Source: Thauera phenolivorans (lineage in GTDB: Bacteria; Pseudomonadota; Gammaproteobacteria; Burkholderiales; Rhodocyclaceae). Taken from it: a DNA stretch of 34,695 nucleotides. Under the pieces are notes generated by a model that was not told the DNA's origin, ran no database searches, and saw only the letters and a list, made by a program, of their open reading frames with translations. Location: the NCBI RefSeq assembly GCF_001696715.1, contig NZ_MBFM01000004.1, positions 318,341 through 353,035 on the forward strand. The letters are read 5' to 3'. The translations under genes were made by a program, and so were the position numbers. Shown here in pieces: positions 1 through 8,466 of this stretch (the stretch's first letter is position 1; every line of letters starts with the position of its first letter).

Positions 1-4
1 CGTA

Positions 5-1258
5 TCACCCGAAACGCTCGTCCTCGCGCAGGAAGCGCCACTCGCCAATCGGCAGATCCGCAAGCCGGACGCGGCCGATGCGCACCCGCTTGAGCCCCAC
101 CACCTGCAGGCCCACCAACTCGCACATGCGGCGGATCTGGCGCTTGCGGCCCTCGCGCAGCACGAAGCGCAGCTGGTCGTCGTTGATCCACTCGACCTGC
201 GCCGGGCGCAGCGGGCGGTCGTCCAGCCACAGGCCGTGCCGCAACAGCTCGAGTCCGTTTTCGGCGAGCGCGCCCTCGACCCGCACCAGGTATTCCTTGT
301 CGATCTCCGACTCCTCGCCGATCAGCTGGCGGGCGACGCGGCCGTCCTGGGTCAGGACCAGCAGTCCGGTGGAGTCGATGTCGAGCCGGCCGGCGGGAGC
401 GAGGTTCTTGAGATGGCTCGGGTGGAAGCGCTGCGCGCTGTCGCGGTCGAACTGATTGCCCGGTCCGATCAGGCTCACCGCCGGCTCGTAGCCGGGCTCG
501 GGCTGGCCGGAAACGTAACCGACCGGCTTGTGCAACAGGATGGTGACGCGCTCACGCTGGGTGCGGCTGGCCTCGGGTGAAAGATCGATGCGTGCCGCCG
601 GATCGATGCGCACGCCGAGCTCGGAGACGCGGCGACCATCGACGAAGACCCAGCCGCGCTCGATGTACTCGTCGGCCTCGCGGCGCGAGCAGATGCCGCG
701 CTCGGCCATCACCTTCGACAGGCGCACACCTTCCTGCGGTCGTGCCGCCGCGGCGGACGGTCCGGTCTCGGTGCGCGGCGGGCGCGGGGCGGCGTCATGG
801 TCCGCACCGCGCGTCCGCTCGCCCGGCTTCGCGTCGGGCTTCGCACCGGCAGGCCGCTCCGGCCGTGGCCCCGGCCGGGCGTCGGGCCGGGGACCGCCTT
901 TCGGACCTGGCCTCGCATCCGTTCTGCCTCCCGATCTCGCGTCCGTCCTGCCACCTGGTCTGGTGTTCGAGCGGGCACCCGGTCTGGCGTCCGATTTCGC
1001 GTCCGATTTGGCACCCGGTCTGCCGCCGGATCTGCCCCCCTCGTCGGTGCCTGCCCGCGCGTCCGACCCGGCACCGCCGCGCCCGCGCGGCGCGGCGGGA
1101 CTGCCCGCATCGCGCTCGCGGCGTGGTGCGGGGCGCGGCGCTGCACGTTCGGCGCGCTCCTCCGGAGCGTTTTCTTCCTTCGCCCGCGGACGAAGCTTCA
1201 GCGTGCCCTCGACGAGCGTGGGGGCGGGCTTGGGCGGATTTCGGCGTACGGTGTTCAA
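5..1258 (-). CDS. rluF: 23S rRNA pseudouridine synthase, RluF/RluB family, with long basic N-terminal extension
   Basis: Isomerises a specific uridine in 23S rRNA to pseudouridine. The protein has 417 residues. About residues 1-176 are low-complexity Arg/Pro/Gly/Ala/Asp sequence with a loosely repeated R-P/S-G-x-R-x-D-A-R unit. An S4 RNA-binding domain follows (about 178-225, with [20 protein letters not shown]). The RsuA/RluB/E/F catalytic domain carries the [11 protein letters not shown] motif, with the catalytic Asp near residue 293, and [11 protein letters not shown] near 375. The C-terminal half resembles RluF ([14 protein letters not shown]) more than RluB, but the paralogues are close and the target uridine cannot be set from sequence. 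RluF-type enzymes are usually under 300 residues, so the extension is unusual. The stop codon lies 4 bases inside the window edge. Confidence 0.88.
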   Translation of the reverse strand: MNTVRRNPPKPAPTLVEGTLKLRPRAKEENAPEERAERAAPRPAPRRERDAGSPAAPRGRGGAGSDARAGTDEGGRSGGRPGAKSDAKSDARPGARSNTRPGGRTDARSGGRTDARPGPKGGPRPDARPGPRPERPAGAKPDAKPGERTRGADHDAAPRPPRTETGPSAAAARPQEGVRLSKVMAERGICSRREADEYIERGWVFVDGRRVSELGVRIDPAARIDLSPEASRTQRERVTILLHKPVGYVSGQPEPGYEPAVSLIGPGNQFDRDSAQRFHPSHLKNLAPAGRLDIDSTGLLVLTQDGRVARQLIGEESEIDKEYLVRVEGALAENGLELLRHGLWLDDRPLRPAQVEWINDDQLRFVLREGRKRQIRRMCELVGLQVVGLKRVRIGRVRLADLPIGEWRFLREDERFG

Positions 1259-1318
1259 GGGCGTTCCCCGGCTGGTGAGCGCTGCATTATCCCCCCAATC
1301 CCCCGCGCCGTCGCCGCC

Positions 1319-1336
1319 GCAGGCGAAGACGCCTGC
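1319..1336 (-). terminator. Hairpin immediately downstream of mnhG
   Basis: A perfect 7-bp stem (GCAGGCG / CGCCTGC) with a 4-base AAGA loop abuts the stop codon of mnhG. There is no clear T-tract on the minus strand, so it may be a weak or factor-assisted terminator, or a 3' stabilising hairpin. Confidence 0.35.
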
Positions 1337-1738
1337 TCAGCCGCGCGGGGATTGGTCGGGCTGTGGCTCCTCGTCGGGCTCCGGCGGGGCGTCGAAGGTG
1401 CTCCAGCCCTGCGGCCGGCCGGTGAGCGGCAGCCCTTGGCGGAGTTCGACGTGCTGGTGCAGGTGGGCCTTGGCGATGAAGTGCGCACTGACCGGCGCGG
1501 TCAGAAAGAGAAAACCGGTGATCAGCACCTCGTGGATGGAGAGCTCGCCCTCGAGGCCGAAGAAGTACACCATCGAGGCTGCGAGCGCGCCGCCCACCCC
1601 GAGGGTGGTCGCTTTGGTCGGCCCATGCAGGCGGGTGAGCAGGTCGGGCAGCTTGACCAGGCCGATCGAACCCACCAGGGCGAAGAAGCCGCCCACCACG
1701 ATCAGGATGGAGACGAGCACTTCAAGGACGAAATCCAT
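1337..1738 (-). CDS. mnhG: Na+/H+ antiporter subunit G (Mrp/Mnh complex)
   Basis: Small integral-membrane subunit of the multi-subunit Mrp-type cation/proton antiporter. The 133-residue protein shows three hydrophobic segments in its first ~90 residues, followed by a Pro/Glu-rich cytoplasmic tail. The PhaG/MnhG signature region GLVKLPDLLTRLHGPTKATT is clear (about residues 26-45). A strong GGAGGAG ribosome site precedes the ATG. The gene starts 12 bases after mnhF ends and is the last of the six-gene operon. The acidic, proline-rich tail beyond residue ~110 looks like a lineage-specific extension. Confidence 0.95.
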   Translation of the reverse strand: MDFVLEVLVSILIVVGGFFALVGSIGLVKLPDLLTRLHGPTKATTLGVGGALAASMVYFFGLEGELSIHEVLITGFLFLTAPVSAHFIAKAHLHQHVELRQGLPLTGRPQGWSTFDAPPEPDEEPQPDQSPRG

Positions 1739-1750
1739 CGTTTCTCCTCC

Positions 1751-2020
1751 TCACTCGATCACGTCGCCGCGCAGCACGAAGCGGCAGTAGGCAACGGTGG
1801 AAATGAAGCCGAACATCGCGAACAGCAGCGCGGTCTCGAAGAACACCGTGGTGCGCTGCTGGATCCCGAACAGGATGATCAGCGCGATCGTGTTGATCAC
1901 CATGGTGTCGACCGCGAGCACCCGGTCCATCACCGTAGGGCCGCGCACCAGGCGCCAGAGGTTGAGCAGAACGGCGAGCGAAACGGCGGAAAAGCCGAAG
2001 ACCAGGGCGTATTCGATCAC
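1751..2020 (-). CDS. mnhF: Na+/H+ antiporter subunit F (Mrp/Mnh complex)
   Basis: Small subunit F of the Mrp antiporter: 89 residues with three predicted membrane segments. It carries the family's RLVRGPTVMDRVLAVDTM stretch. The start chosen is a GTG (read from 2020) that overlaps the mnhE stop as GTGA, with GAAGGAG about 10 bases upstream. The reading frame stays open much further upstream, but that part is an overlap shadow of mnhE. The overlap implies translational coupling. Confidence 0.93.
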   Translation of the reverse strand: MIEYALVFGFSAVSLAVLLNLWRLVRGPTVMDRVLAVDTMVINTIALIILFGIQQRTTVFFETALLFAMFGFISTVAYCRFVLRGDVIE

Positions 2021-2544
2021 GGGAAGATCTCCTTCAGACGGGCCTCGTAGCGTGCCTTCATATCGCGCACCGCGGCTTCCGCGTCGGGGGCGTCGAGGCA
2101 ATGCACGAGCAGGCTGCAGCCATCGGCGGACAGGTCGCAGGACACCGTGCCGGGGGTCATCGTGATCGTACCTGCCAGCACGGTGATCGCCTCGGGCGAG
2201 CGCAGCTCGAGCGGTACGGTGACCCAGCGCGTGTCGAGGCGCTCGACCGGACTGAAGAGGATCAGACGGGCGACGTGGATGTTGGCGACCACCACGTCCC
2301 AGGCGACCAGCGCCATGTAGGCGACCGCCTTGCCCCAGGCCTTGACGGGCGGACGCTCGGGCCAGAAATTGCTGGTTATGATCGGTATGACGATGCCGAG
2401 CAGCACCCCCATCAGCAGCCCCCCGAAGCTGAAGCTGTTCAGCAGCAGCACCCACAGCACCACGAGGGCGAGGGTCTGCATCGGATGCGGCAGCCAGCGT
2501 TCGGCGAAGCTGCGTCGGCTACCGGTTTCGCGCCTGTCGCCCAT
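2017..2544 (-). CDS. mnhE: Na+/H+ antiporter subunit E (Mrp/Mnh complex)
   Basis: Subunit E of the Mrp antiporter, about 175 residues. A short basic N-terminus is followed by two closely spaced hydrophobic segments (about 24-60), another hydrophobic stretch near 75-95, and a soluble C-terminal domain containing TITMTPGTVSCDL, which is typical of the MnhE/PhaE family. The ATG at 2544 shares one base with the mnhD stop (TGATG). A GTG one codon upstream is equally possible. A GGGAGG ribosome site lies upstream. Confidence 0.94.
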   Translation of the reverse strand: MGDRRETGSRRSFAERWLPHPMQTLALVVLWVLLLNSFSFGGLLMGVLLGIVIPIITSNFWPERPPVKAWGKAVAYMALVAWDVVVANIHVARLILFSPVERLDTRWVTVPLELRSPEAITVLAGTITMTPGTVSCDLSADGCSLLVHCLDAPDAEAAVRDMKARYEARLKEIFP

Positions 2545-4064
2545 CACTGCGTCCCTCCCGCGATGCCGAGCACCGCCTCGATGTAGTCCGCCGGTGCGAA
2601 CAGCTGTGCCGCGGTGAGGTTCAGCCAGGCGTGCACCGGGCCGCCGAAGACGGTGATCGCCACCAGGCCGGCGAGCAGCCCCCCGACCGCGACGAAGGGC
2701 AGCGCCCCCGCTCGGCGCGAAGGCTGCGGCGCGCTTTCGAAGGCATGGCTCTTCCAGAACACGATGCTGCCGCCGCGCGAGAAGCCGACGATCGCGATCA
2801 GCGAGGTCGACAGGACCAGCGCCCAGAACCAGGCGGCGTGAGCCGAATCGCGCACGCCGTCAAGGATCAGCAGCTTGCCGACGAAGCCCGACAGCGGCGG
2901 CATCCCGGCCATCGCGATCGCGGCGACGAAGAACAGGGCGGCGATCAGTTCACCCTGGGGGAAGCGCGGCGCGGGCGCGAGGCGGTCGCGCAGTGCCCCG
3001 CGGCGCTCGGCCACCAGGTCGGCGATGAGGAACAGCGCACCGGCGGCGAGCGTGGAGTGAAGCGTGTAGTAGAGCGCCGCACTCAGCGCCTGCGGGGTGA
3101 ATACCGACACCGTGGCGAGCAGCATGCCCATTGAACCGATCACCGCGAAGCTCGCCATCTGCCCCAGGCTGCGCGCCGCGAGCACCCCCGTCATGCCGAT
3201 CACGAGGCTCGCCAGCCCGGCCGGCAACAGCCAGGGTGCGGCCAGCCAGGCGGCTTCCCCCGCATCGGCACCGAAGGCGAGCACGTAGAGGCGGATGATC
3301 GAGTAGGCGCCGACCTTGGTCATGATCGCGAACAGCGCCGCCACCGGGCCCGGCGCGTTGGTGTAGGTGGCGGGCAGCCAGAAGTGCAGCGGCACCAGCG
3401 CCGCCTTGACCGCGAACACCAGCAGCAGCATCAGCGCCCCGGCCTGCAGAAGGGCCTGGTCGGCGGCCGGCACGTGCGGCACCTTGCGCGCGAGATCGGC
3501 CATGTTGAGGGTGCCGGTGACGCTGTAGATCAGGCCGACCGCGATCAGGAACACCGACGAACCCACCAGGTTGGTGACGACGTACTGCACGCCCGCCTTC
3601 ACCCGCAAGCCGCCGCCGCCATGCACCATCAGGCCGTAGGAGGCGATCAGCAGGATTTCGAAGAACACGAACAGGTTGAAGAAATCGCCGGTCAGGAAGG
3701 CGCCGTTGATGCCCATCAGCTGGAACTGGAACAGCGGGTGGAAGTGCTTGCCGCGCTCGTCCCAGCCGTTGATCGCGTAGAGCAGCACACCGAGGCCGAG
3801 CACCGCGGTGAGCAGCAGCATCATCGCCGACAGACGGTCGAGGACGAGGACGATGCCAAAGGGGGCGGGCCAGGCGCCGAGCTCGTAGCTGCGGATCGCG
3901 CCGTCGCTCGCCGTCGCCAGCAAGGCCGCCGCGATCAGCAGCAGCAGTACCGCCGAGGCGACGCCGAACACGCGCGCGAGCACGCGGTCGTGACGTGCGG
4001 CGAGCACGAGGAGTGCCCCGACCACCGCCGGCAGCAGAACCGGGAGGATCAGCGCGTGGTTCAT
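2544..4064 (-). CDS. mnhD: Na+/H+ antiporter subunit D (Mrp/Mnh complex)
   Basis: Large polytopic subunit D (506 residues, about 14 membrane segments) of the Mrp antiporter. It is homologous to the antiporter-like subunits of respiratory complex I (NuoL/M/N) and contributes to proton translocation. The proton_antipo_M region is visible, including FFNLFVFFEILLIASYGL (about 127-144) and a conserved Lys-containing helix followed by LHFWLPATYTNAPGPVAALF. The start overlaps the end of mnhC by four bases (ATGA), and its own end overlaps mnhE. Its length matches the family. Confidence 0.96.
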   Translation of the reverse strand: MNHALILPVLLPAVVGALLVLAARHDRVLARVFGVASAVLLLLIAAALLATASDGAIRSYELGAWPAPFGIVLVLDRLSAMMLLLTAVLGLGVLLYAINGWDERGKHFHPLFQFQLMGINGAFLTGDFFNLFVFFEILLIASYGLMVHGGGGLRVKAGVQYVVTNLVGSSVFLIAVGLIYSVTGTLNMADLARKVPHVPAADQALLQAGALMLLLVFAVKAALVPLHFWLPATYTNAPGPVAALFAIMTKVGAYSIIRLYVLAFGADAGEAAWLAAPWLLPAGLASLVIGMTGVLAARSLGQMASFAVIGSMGMLLATVSVFTPQALSAALYYTLHSTLAAGALFLIADLVAERRGALRDRLAPAPRFPQGELIAALFFVAAIAMAGMPPLSGFVGKLLILDGVRDSAHAAWFWALVLSTSLIAIVGFSRGGSIVFWKSHAFESAPQPSRRAGALPFVAVGGLLAGLVAITVFGGPVHAWLNLTAAQLFAPADYIEAVLGIAGGTQ

Positions 4065-4522
4065 GCCCGCTCTCCGACTGCCCCGGCGACACCGGCGCCG
4101 GGCGCCCCCGGCGCCGGTCCGGTTGGCTGCGCCGCCTCCAGCGCCGCCTGCTTGTGACCGAGCTGCTTCCAGTCGTCCTCCTGCGCCTCGGGCGCGGACT
4201 CGCCCGTCAGGTCGACGTGATCGTTGCCGGTCTCGAGGTAGGCGCGCACCGCCATCACCACAACCACGGCGGTCATGCCAAAGGAGATCACGATCGCGGT
4301 CAGCACCAGCGCCTGGGGCAGCGGATCGGCGTAGCCGGTCGCATCGGCGCCGATCACCGGCGGCTGGTTGACCGCCAGGCGGCCGGTGGCGAACAGGAAC
4401 AGGTTGGTCGCGTAAGTAAGCAGCGACAGGCCGAGCACCACCGGGAAGGTGCGCGCGCGCAGCACCATGTATACCCCGGCGGTGGTCATCGCGCCGATGG
4501 CGCTGGCGACGAGAAATTCCAT
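4061..4522 (-). CDS. mnhC: Na+/H+ antiporter subunit C (Mrp/Mnh complex)
   Basis: Subunit C of the Mrp antiporter, homologous to NuoK of complex I: 153 residues with three membrane segments in the first ~105. The family stretch ALVLTAIVISFGMTAVVVVM is present near residues 70-90. The last ~45 residues are a hydrophilic Ala/Pro/Gly-rich tail. The ATG at 4522 shares a base with the stop of the mnhA gene (TGATG). The frame is open far upstream but only as a shadow of mnhA. The tail is longer than in most family members. Confidence 0.95.
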   Translation of the reverse strand: MEFLVASAIGAMTTAGVYMVLRARTFPVVLGLSLLTYATNLFLFATGRLAVNQPPVIGADATGYADPLPQALVLTAIVISFGMTAVVVVMAVRAYLETGNDHVDLTGESAPEAQEDDWKQLGHKQAALEAAQPTGPAPGAPGAGVAGAVGERA

Positions 4523-7383
4523 CAGTTGACCTCCCTGGACTCGAGCGCGCTCGGGTCGACGTCCATCGCGTTCTTGTTCACTCCGTAGTGAGCGGCCCAC
4601 CGACCCAGGCGCGAAAGGTTGGCGAGCGCCAGCATCACCGCCCCCACCACGGTCAGGAACACCCCGGTGTCGAAGGCCATCGCGCTGGCGAGCTCGATCT
4701 CGCCCACCAGCGGCAGATAGAAGTGCCCGAAGGTGGAGGTGAGGAAGGGGTGGCCCAGCACCATCGCGACGATGCCGGTCCCTGCGGCCACCAGCACGCC
4801 TGCACCGATCATCGCGTGGTACTTCACCCTCACCCGGTGCGCGGCCCAGGCGAAGCCGCTCGCCATGTACTGGATGATCAGCGCAATCGACACGACGAGG
4901 GCGGCGATGAAGCCGCCGCCGGGCTCGTTGTGGCCGCGCAGGAAGATATATGCACCCACCAGCAGGGCGAGCGGCAGCATCACCCGGGTGGCGACCACCA
5001 TCATCATCGGATGGCGATCGGCCGACTGCGGCAGGTCGGGCAGCCACGCGCTCAGGCGACGGCCGACACGTCCGTGCAGCGCGCCGTCGAGCAGCGCATA
5101 GATGGCGAGCGCGGCGATGCCGAGCACGACGATCTCGCCGAAGGTGTCGAAACCGCGGAAGTCCACCAGGATCACGTTCACCACGTTGGTGCCGCCGCCG
5201 CCCGACACCGAGTTCTCGAGGTAGTAGCTCGACAGCGAGGTGCCCTCGCGCGTCATCATGGCCCAGCTCGCCCCCGCCATGCCCAGCCCGGCGAGGACGG
5301 CGAGCACCCCGTCGCGCGCATGGCGCAATGGCTGGGCGCGCGCGCTGCCGCCCGCCGCCCCCTGCTTGGGCAGGAAGTAGAGCGCGAGCAGGATCAGGAT
5401 CACGGTGGCGACCTCGACCGAAATCTGCGTCAGCGCGAGGTCGGGCGCGGACAGGTAGATGAAGGCCACGCACACGATCAGACCCACCATGCCGACCACC
5501 AGCAGCGACAGCAGGCGCTGACGGTAGAGCGCGACCGCGAGCACGCAGCCGCCGACGAGCAGCAGCCAGGCCACCACCGCCACCGGCGCGAGGGGCAGCA
5601 GTTCGCGCGTGCCGGGCGCATGCGGTGCGGCGAGGAAGGCGGCAAAGCCGGCTGCGGTCACGCTCCCGATCGCGAAGGCGAGGTAGCGCTGCAGCGATCC
5701 GTTGTGCAGCCCGTGGATGATGCGCCCGCTCAGCGCCACCGCGCCCGCGATGCCGGCATCGAACATCGCCTTCGCCTCCGGGTGCGGCCCGGCGCGCCAC
5801 AGCGCGCGCACGCGCGGATAGGCGGCGAGCGCGACGAGGCCGACGAGCACCGCCACCGCCGACAGTGCGAGCGCGGGGGTGAAGCCGTGCCACAGCGCGA
5901 GATGCACATCGGGGGCGGCGCCGCCGGTCACCGCGCCCGACACGACCGTCACCAGCGGACCTGCAACCACGTCGGGGAAAAGACCGATCAGCACCGCGAG
6001 CACCACCAGCAGCGCGGGCGGCAGCCACATGCCGGCGGGTGGATCGTGCGGCGTGTGCGGATAGTCGTCGCGGCGCGGACCGAAGAAGACGTGCACGATG
6101 TAGCGGAAGGAATAGGCGACCGAGAAGCAGGCGGCGAGCGTGGCGAGCGCCGGCACCAGGCCGTCGGCGCCCAGCCACGCGGTGCCGACCGCCTCCTGCA
6201 GCATCATCTCCTTGGAGATGAAGCCGTTCAGCGGCGGCAGCCCGGCCATCGCCGCAGCCGCCACCATCGCGATCGTCGCGGTGATCGGCATCAGCTGCAG
6301 CAGGCCGCCGAGGCGCCGGATGTCACGGGTGCCGGCCTCGTGGTCGATGATGCCGGCGTTCATGAACAGCGCCGCCTTGAAGCTGGCGTGGTTGAGGATG
6401 TGGAACACGCCCGCCATCGCCGCCAGCGGCGTGCCGAAGCCGAACAGCATCGTCACCAGGCCGAGATGGCTCACCGTCGAGTAGGCGAGCAGCCCCTTCA
6501 GATCGTCCTTGAACAGCGCGATCATCGCCGCGACCAGCATCGTCACCAGGCCAGTGGTGGCGACGATGTAGAACCACTCCGGGGTACCGGCGAGCACCGG
6601 CCACATGCGCGCCATCAGGAACAGGCCCGCCTTCACCATGGTGGCCGAGTGCAGGTAGGCAGACACCGGGGTGGGCGCGGCCATCGCATGCGGCAGCCAG
6701 AAGTGGAAGGGGAACTGTGCGCTCTTGGTGAAGCAGCCGGCGAGGATCAGCGCCAGCGCCGGCAGGTAGAGCGGCGAGGCCTGGATCGCGTCCTTGTGCT
6801 GCAGGATGTCGGTGAGGTTGTAGGAGCCGGCGATATCGCCGAGGATCAGCATGCCGGCGATCATCGCCAGCCCCCCGGCGCCGGTGACGGTGAGCGCCAT
6901 GCGCGCGCCCTGGCGGCCTTCGGGCAGGTGCTTCCAGTAGCCGATGAGGAGGAAGGAGGACAGGCTGGTGAGTTCCCAGAACACCAGCAGCAGCAGGATG
7001 TTGTCCGACAGCACCACCCCCACCATCGCGCCCTGGAACAGCAGCAGGTAGCTGAAGAAGGCGCCCATCGGGTCGTCCTTCGACAGGTAGAAGCGGGCAT
7101 AGACGATGATCAGCAGGCCGATGCCGAGGATCAGCCCGGCGAAGAACAGGCCGAGGCCGTCGAGGAAGAAGCTCGCCTGCAGCCCGAGCGCGGGGAGCCA
7201 GTCCCAGCTCGCCGCGATCACCTCGCCGCGGAACACCGCGGGAGCATGCGACAGCAGCAGCAGGAAGGCGAGCAGGCTGAAGGTGAAGGTGGTGACCGCA
7301 CAGGCGTTACGCCCGGCACGCACCATCAGCGCGGGAAACAGCGCGCCGATGAAGGGCAGCAGCACGATCAGGACGAGGCTCAT
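4522..7383 (-). CDS. mnhA: Na+/H+ antiporter subunit A fused to subunit B (Mrp/Mnh complex)
   Basis: First and largest gene of the antiporter operon: 953 residues. The N-terminal ~500 residues are the NuoL-like antiporter module, containing LVFWELTSLSSFLLIGYW and FPFHFWLPHAMAAPTPVSAY. Middle segments correspond to the NuoJ/MrpA C-terminal module. From about residue 800 there is an MrpB domain, starting near HPMMMVVATRVMLPLALLVG with a RGHNEPGGGF motif. The A/B fusion matches six-gene (group 2 type) Mrp operons, in which no separate mnhB exists. The complex exports Na+ (or other monovalent cations) in exchange for protons and supports alkaline and salt tolerance. The promoter candidate lies in the region shared with the divergent IclR gene. 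Confidence 0.96.
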   Translation of the reverse strand: MSLVLIVLLPFIGALFPALMVRAGRNACAVTTFTFSLLAFLLLLSHAPAVFRGEVIAASWDWLPALGLQASFFLDGLGLFFAGLILGIGLLIIVYARFYLSKDDPMGAFFSYLLLFQGAMVGVVLSDNILLLLVFWELTSLSSFLLIGYWKHLPEGRQGARMALTVTGAGGLAMIAGMLILGDIAGSYNLTDILQHKDAIQASPLYLPALALILAGCFTKSAQFPFHFWLPHAMAAPTPVSAYLHSATMVKAGLFLMARMWPVLAGTPEWFYIVATTGLVTMLVAAMIALFKDDLKGLLAYSTVSHLGLVTMLFGFGTPLAAMAGVFHILNHASFKAALFMNAGIIDHEAGTRDIRRLGGLLQLMPITATIAMVAAAAMAGLPPLNGFISKEMMLQEAVGTAWLGADGLVPALATLAACFSVAYSFRYIVHVFFGPRRDDYPHTPHDPPAGMWLPPALLVVLAVLIGLFPDVVAGPLVTVVSGAVTGGAAPDVHLALWHGFTPALALSAVAVLVGLVALAAYPRVRALWRAGPHPEAKAMFDAGIAGAVALSGRIIHGLHNGSLQRYLAFAIGSVTAAGFAAFLAAPHAPGTRELLPLAPVAVVAWLLLVGGCVLAVALYRQRLLSLLVVGMVGLIVCVAFIYLSAPDLALTQISVEVATVILILLALYFLPKQGAAGGSARAQPLRHARDGVLAVLAGLGMAGASWAMMTREGTSLSSYYLENSVSGGGGTNVVNVILVDFRGFDTFGEIVVLGIAALAIYALLDGALHGRVGRRLSAWLPDLPQSADRHPMMMVVATRVMLPLALLVGAYIFLRGHNEPGGGFIAALVVSIALIIQYMASGFAWAAHRVRVKYHAMIGAGVLVAAGTGIVAMVLGHPFLTSTFGHFYLPLVGEIELASAMAFDTGVFLTVVGAVMLALANLSRLGRWAAHYGVNKNAMDVDPSALESREVN

Positions 7384-7661
7384 GTCGGCATCCGGCTTGA
7401 CTCGATGGATCGGGTGGCGCGAACGAAGGCCGCAGCCGCGTCAGGACATCCCGCCCGCATGGCGAGGCGTATTTCAGCGAAAGTATATATTTGAAACATT
7501 TGAGCTGCCACCGCGGCTGTTTCACTAGGCGAAATCGGACGACCTGTTTACCATCGCACCGAACCCCGCGGCAGCCCTGAGTGCACCGAGCGACCGCCCC
7601 GCATCTTCCCTGATTCCGCGCGTCCTCGCCTGCCCTGGCGCGCCCCGTTCCGAGATCCGCC
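7384..7661. promoter_or_regulatory. Divergent promoter region, mnh operon / IclR regulator
   Basis: A 278-base gene-free spacer with an AT-rich core around 7470-7550. On the minus strand a TATACT -10-like hexamer sits at 7482-7487. Two TTTC...GAAA dyads lie nearby: TTTCAGCGAAA at about 7472-7482 and TTTCACTAGGCGAAA at about 7519-7533. They are plausible operator half-sites for the adjacent IclR protein, by inference only. No strong -35 was found for either direction. Confidence 0.45.
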
Positions 7662-8450
7662 GTGCCCGCCCGCAAGACCGAATCCTCCAGCGCCGATGGC
7701 AAGACGCCCATCCAGGTGATCGAGCGCATGATGAAGCTGCTCGACGTGCTCGCCCGCCATGCCGACCCGCTGCCACTCAAGCAGCTCGCGCAGGAAACCG
7801 GCCTGCATCCGTCGACCGCGCATCGCATCCTCGGCGCGATGACCCATACCGGCTTCGTCGAGCGCACGGACGCCGGCGCCTATCGCCTCGGCATCCGCCT
7901 GCTCGAGCTCGGCAGCCTGGTGAAGTCCCGCCTGTCGCTGCGCGAGACCGCGATGGCGGCGATGCTCAGGCTGCACGCGACCACCGATGAGAGCGTCAAC
8001 CTCGGCATCCGCGACGGCGACGAGATCGTCTATGTGGAGCGCACCTCGAGCGGCCGCTCCTCGGTGCGGGTGGTGCACATCGTCGGCGCGCGCGCGCCGC
8101 TTCACACCACTGCCACCGGCAAGCTCTTCCTCGCCGAGGACGGCGGCGACCGCGTGCGCGATTACGCGCGCCGCACCGGCCTGCCCCGCTCGACGCCGGC
8201 CTCGATCACCACCCTCCCCGCGCTCGAAAAGGAGCTCGAGCGCGTGCGCAGGCATGGCGTGGCCTTCGACATGGAGGAAGTGGAAAGCGGGGTTCGCTGC
8301 ATTGCCGCGGGGATTCGCGACCACACCGGCACCCTGGTCGCCGGTCTGTCGCTGTCGGCGCCGGCCGAGCGCTTCGACGCCGATCGCGCGACCCTGGTGC
8401 GCGACACCGCAGACGAGATCTCGCACGCGCTCGGTTACAGCCCGCGCTGA
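7662..8450 (+). CDS. IclR-family transcriptional regulator
   Basis: DNA-binding regulator of 262 residues. A winged helix-turn-helix spans about 15-80 (LKQLAQETGLHPSTAHRIL), followed by an IclR effector-binding domain (about 90-258). The latter includes DGDEIVYVER, a GARAPLHTTATGKLFLA stretch and an EVESGVRCIAAGI stretch, all usual for the family. The start codon appears to be GTG. It is divergent from the Mrp antiporter operon, so control of that operon or of itself is possible. The ligand cannot be read from sequence. The gene converges on the D,D-peptidase with 16 bases between stops, and a 6-bp GCCCGC/GCGGGC hairpin overlaps its stop region (8440-8457). Confidence 0.93.
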   Translation: MPARKTESSSADGKTPIQVIERMMKLLDVLARHADPLPLKQLAQETGLHPSTAHRILGAMTHTGFVERTDAGAYRLGIRLLELGSLVKSRLSLRETAMAAMLRLHATTDESVNLGIRDGDEIVYVERTSSGRSSVRVVHIVGARAPLHTTATGKLFLAEDGGDRVRDYARRTGLPRSTPASITTLPALEKELERVRRHGVAFDMEEVESGVRCIAAGIRDHTGTLVAGLSLSAPAERFDADRATLVRDTADEISHALGYSPR

Positions 8451-8466
8451 AGCGGGCCCGGACGCA

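Noticed and set aside
1751-2455. mnhF extended to 234 residues
   Set aside because: The extension is an out-of-frame reading of mnhE. The GTG overlapping the mnhE stop yields the normal 89-residue subunit.
4588-7494. 968-codon open frame on the plus strand, antisense to mnhA
   Set aside because: It is His/Arg/Gln/Asp-rich with no domain, no ribosome site, and mirrors codon positions of mnhA. Such frames are expected at this GC content.
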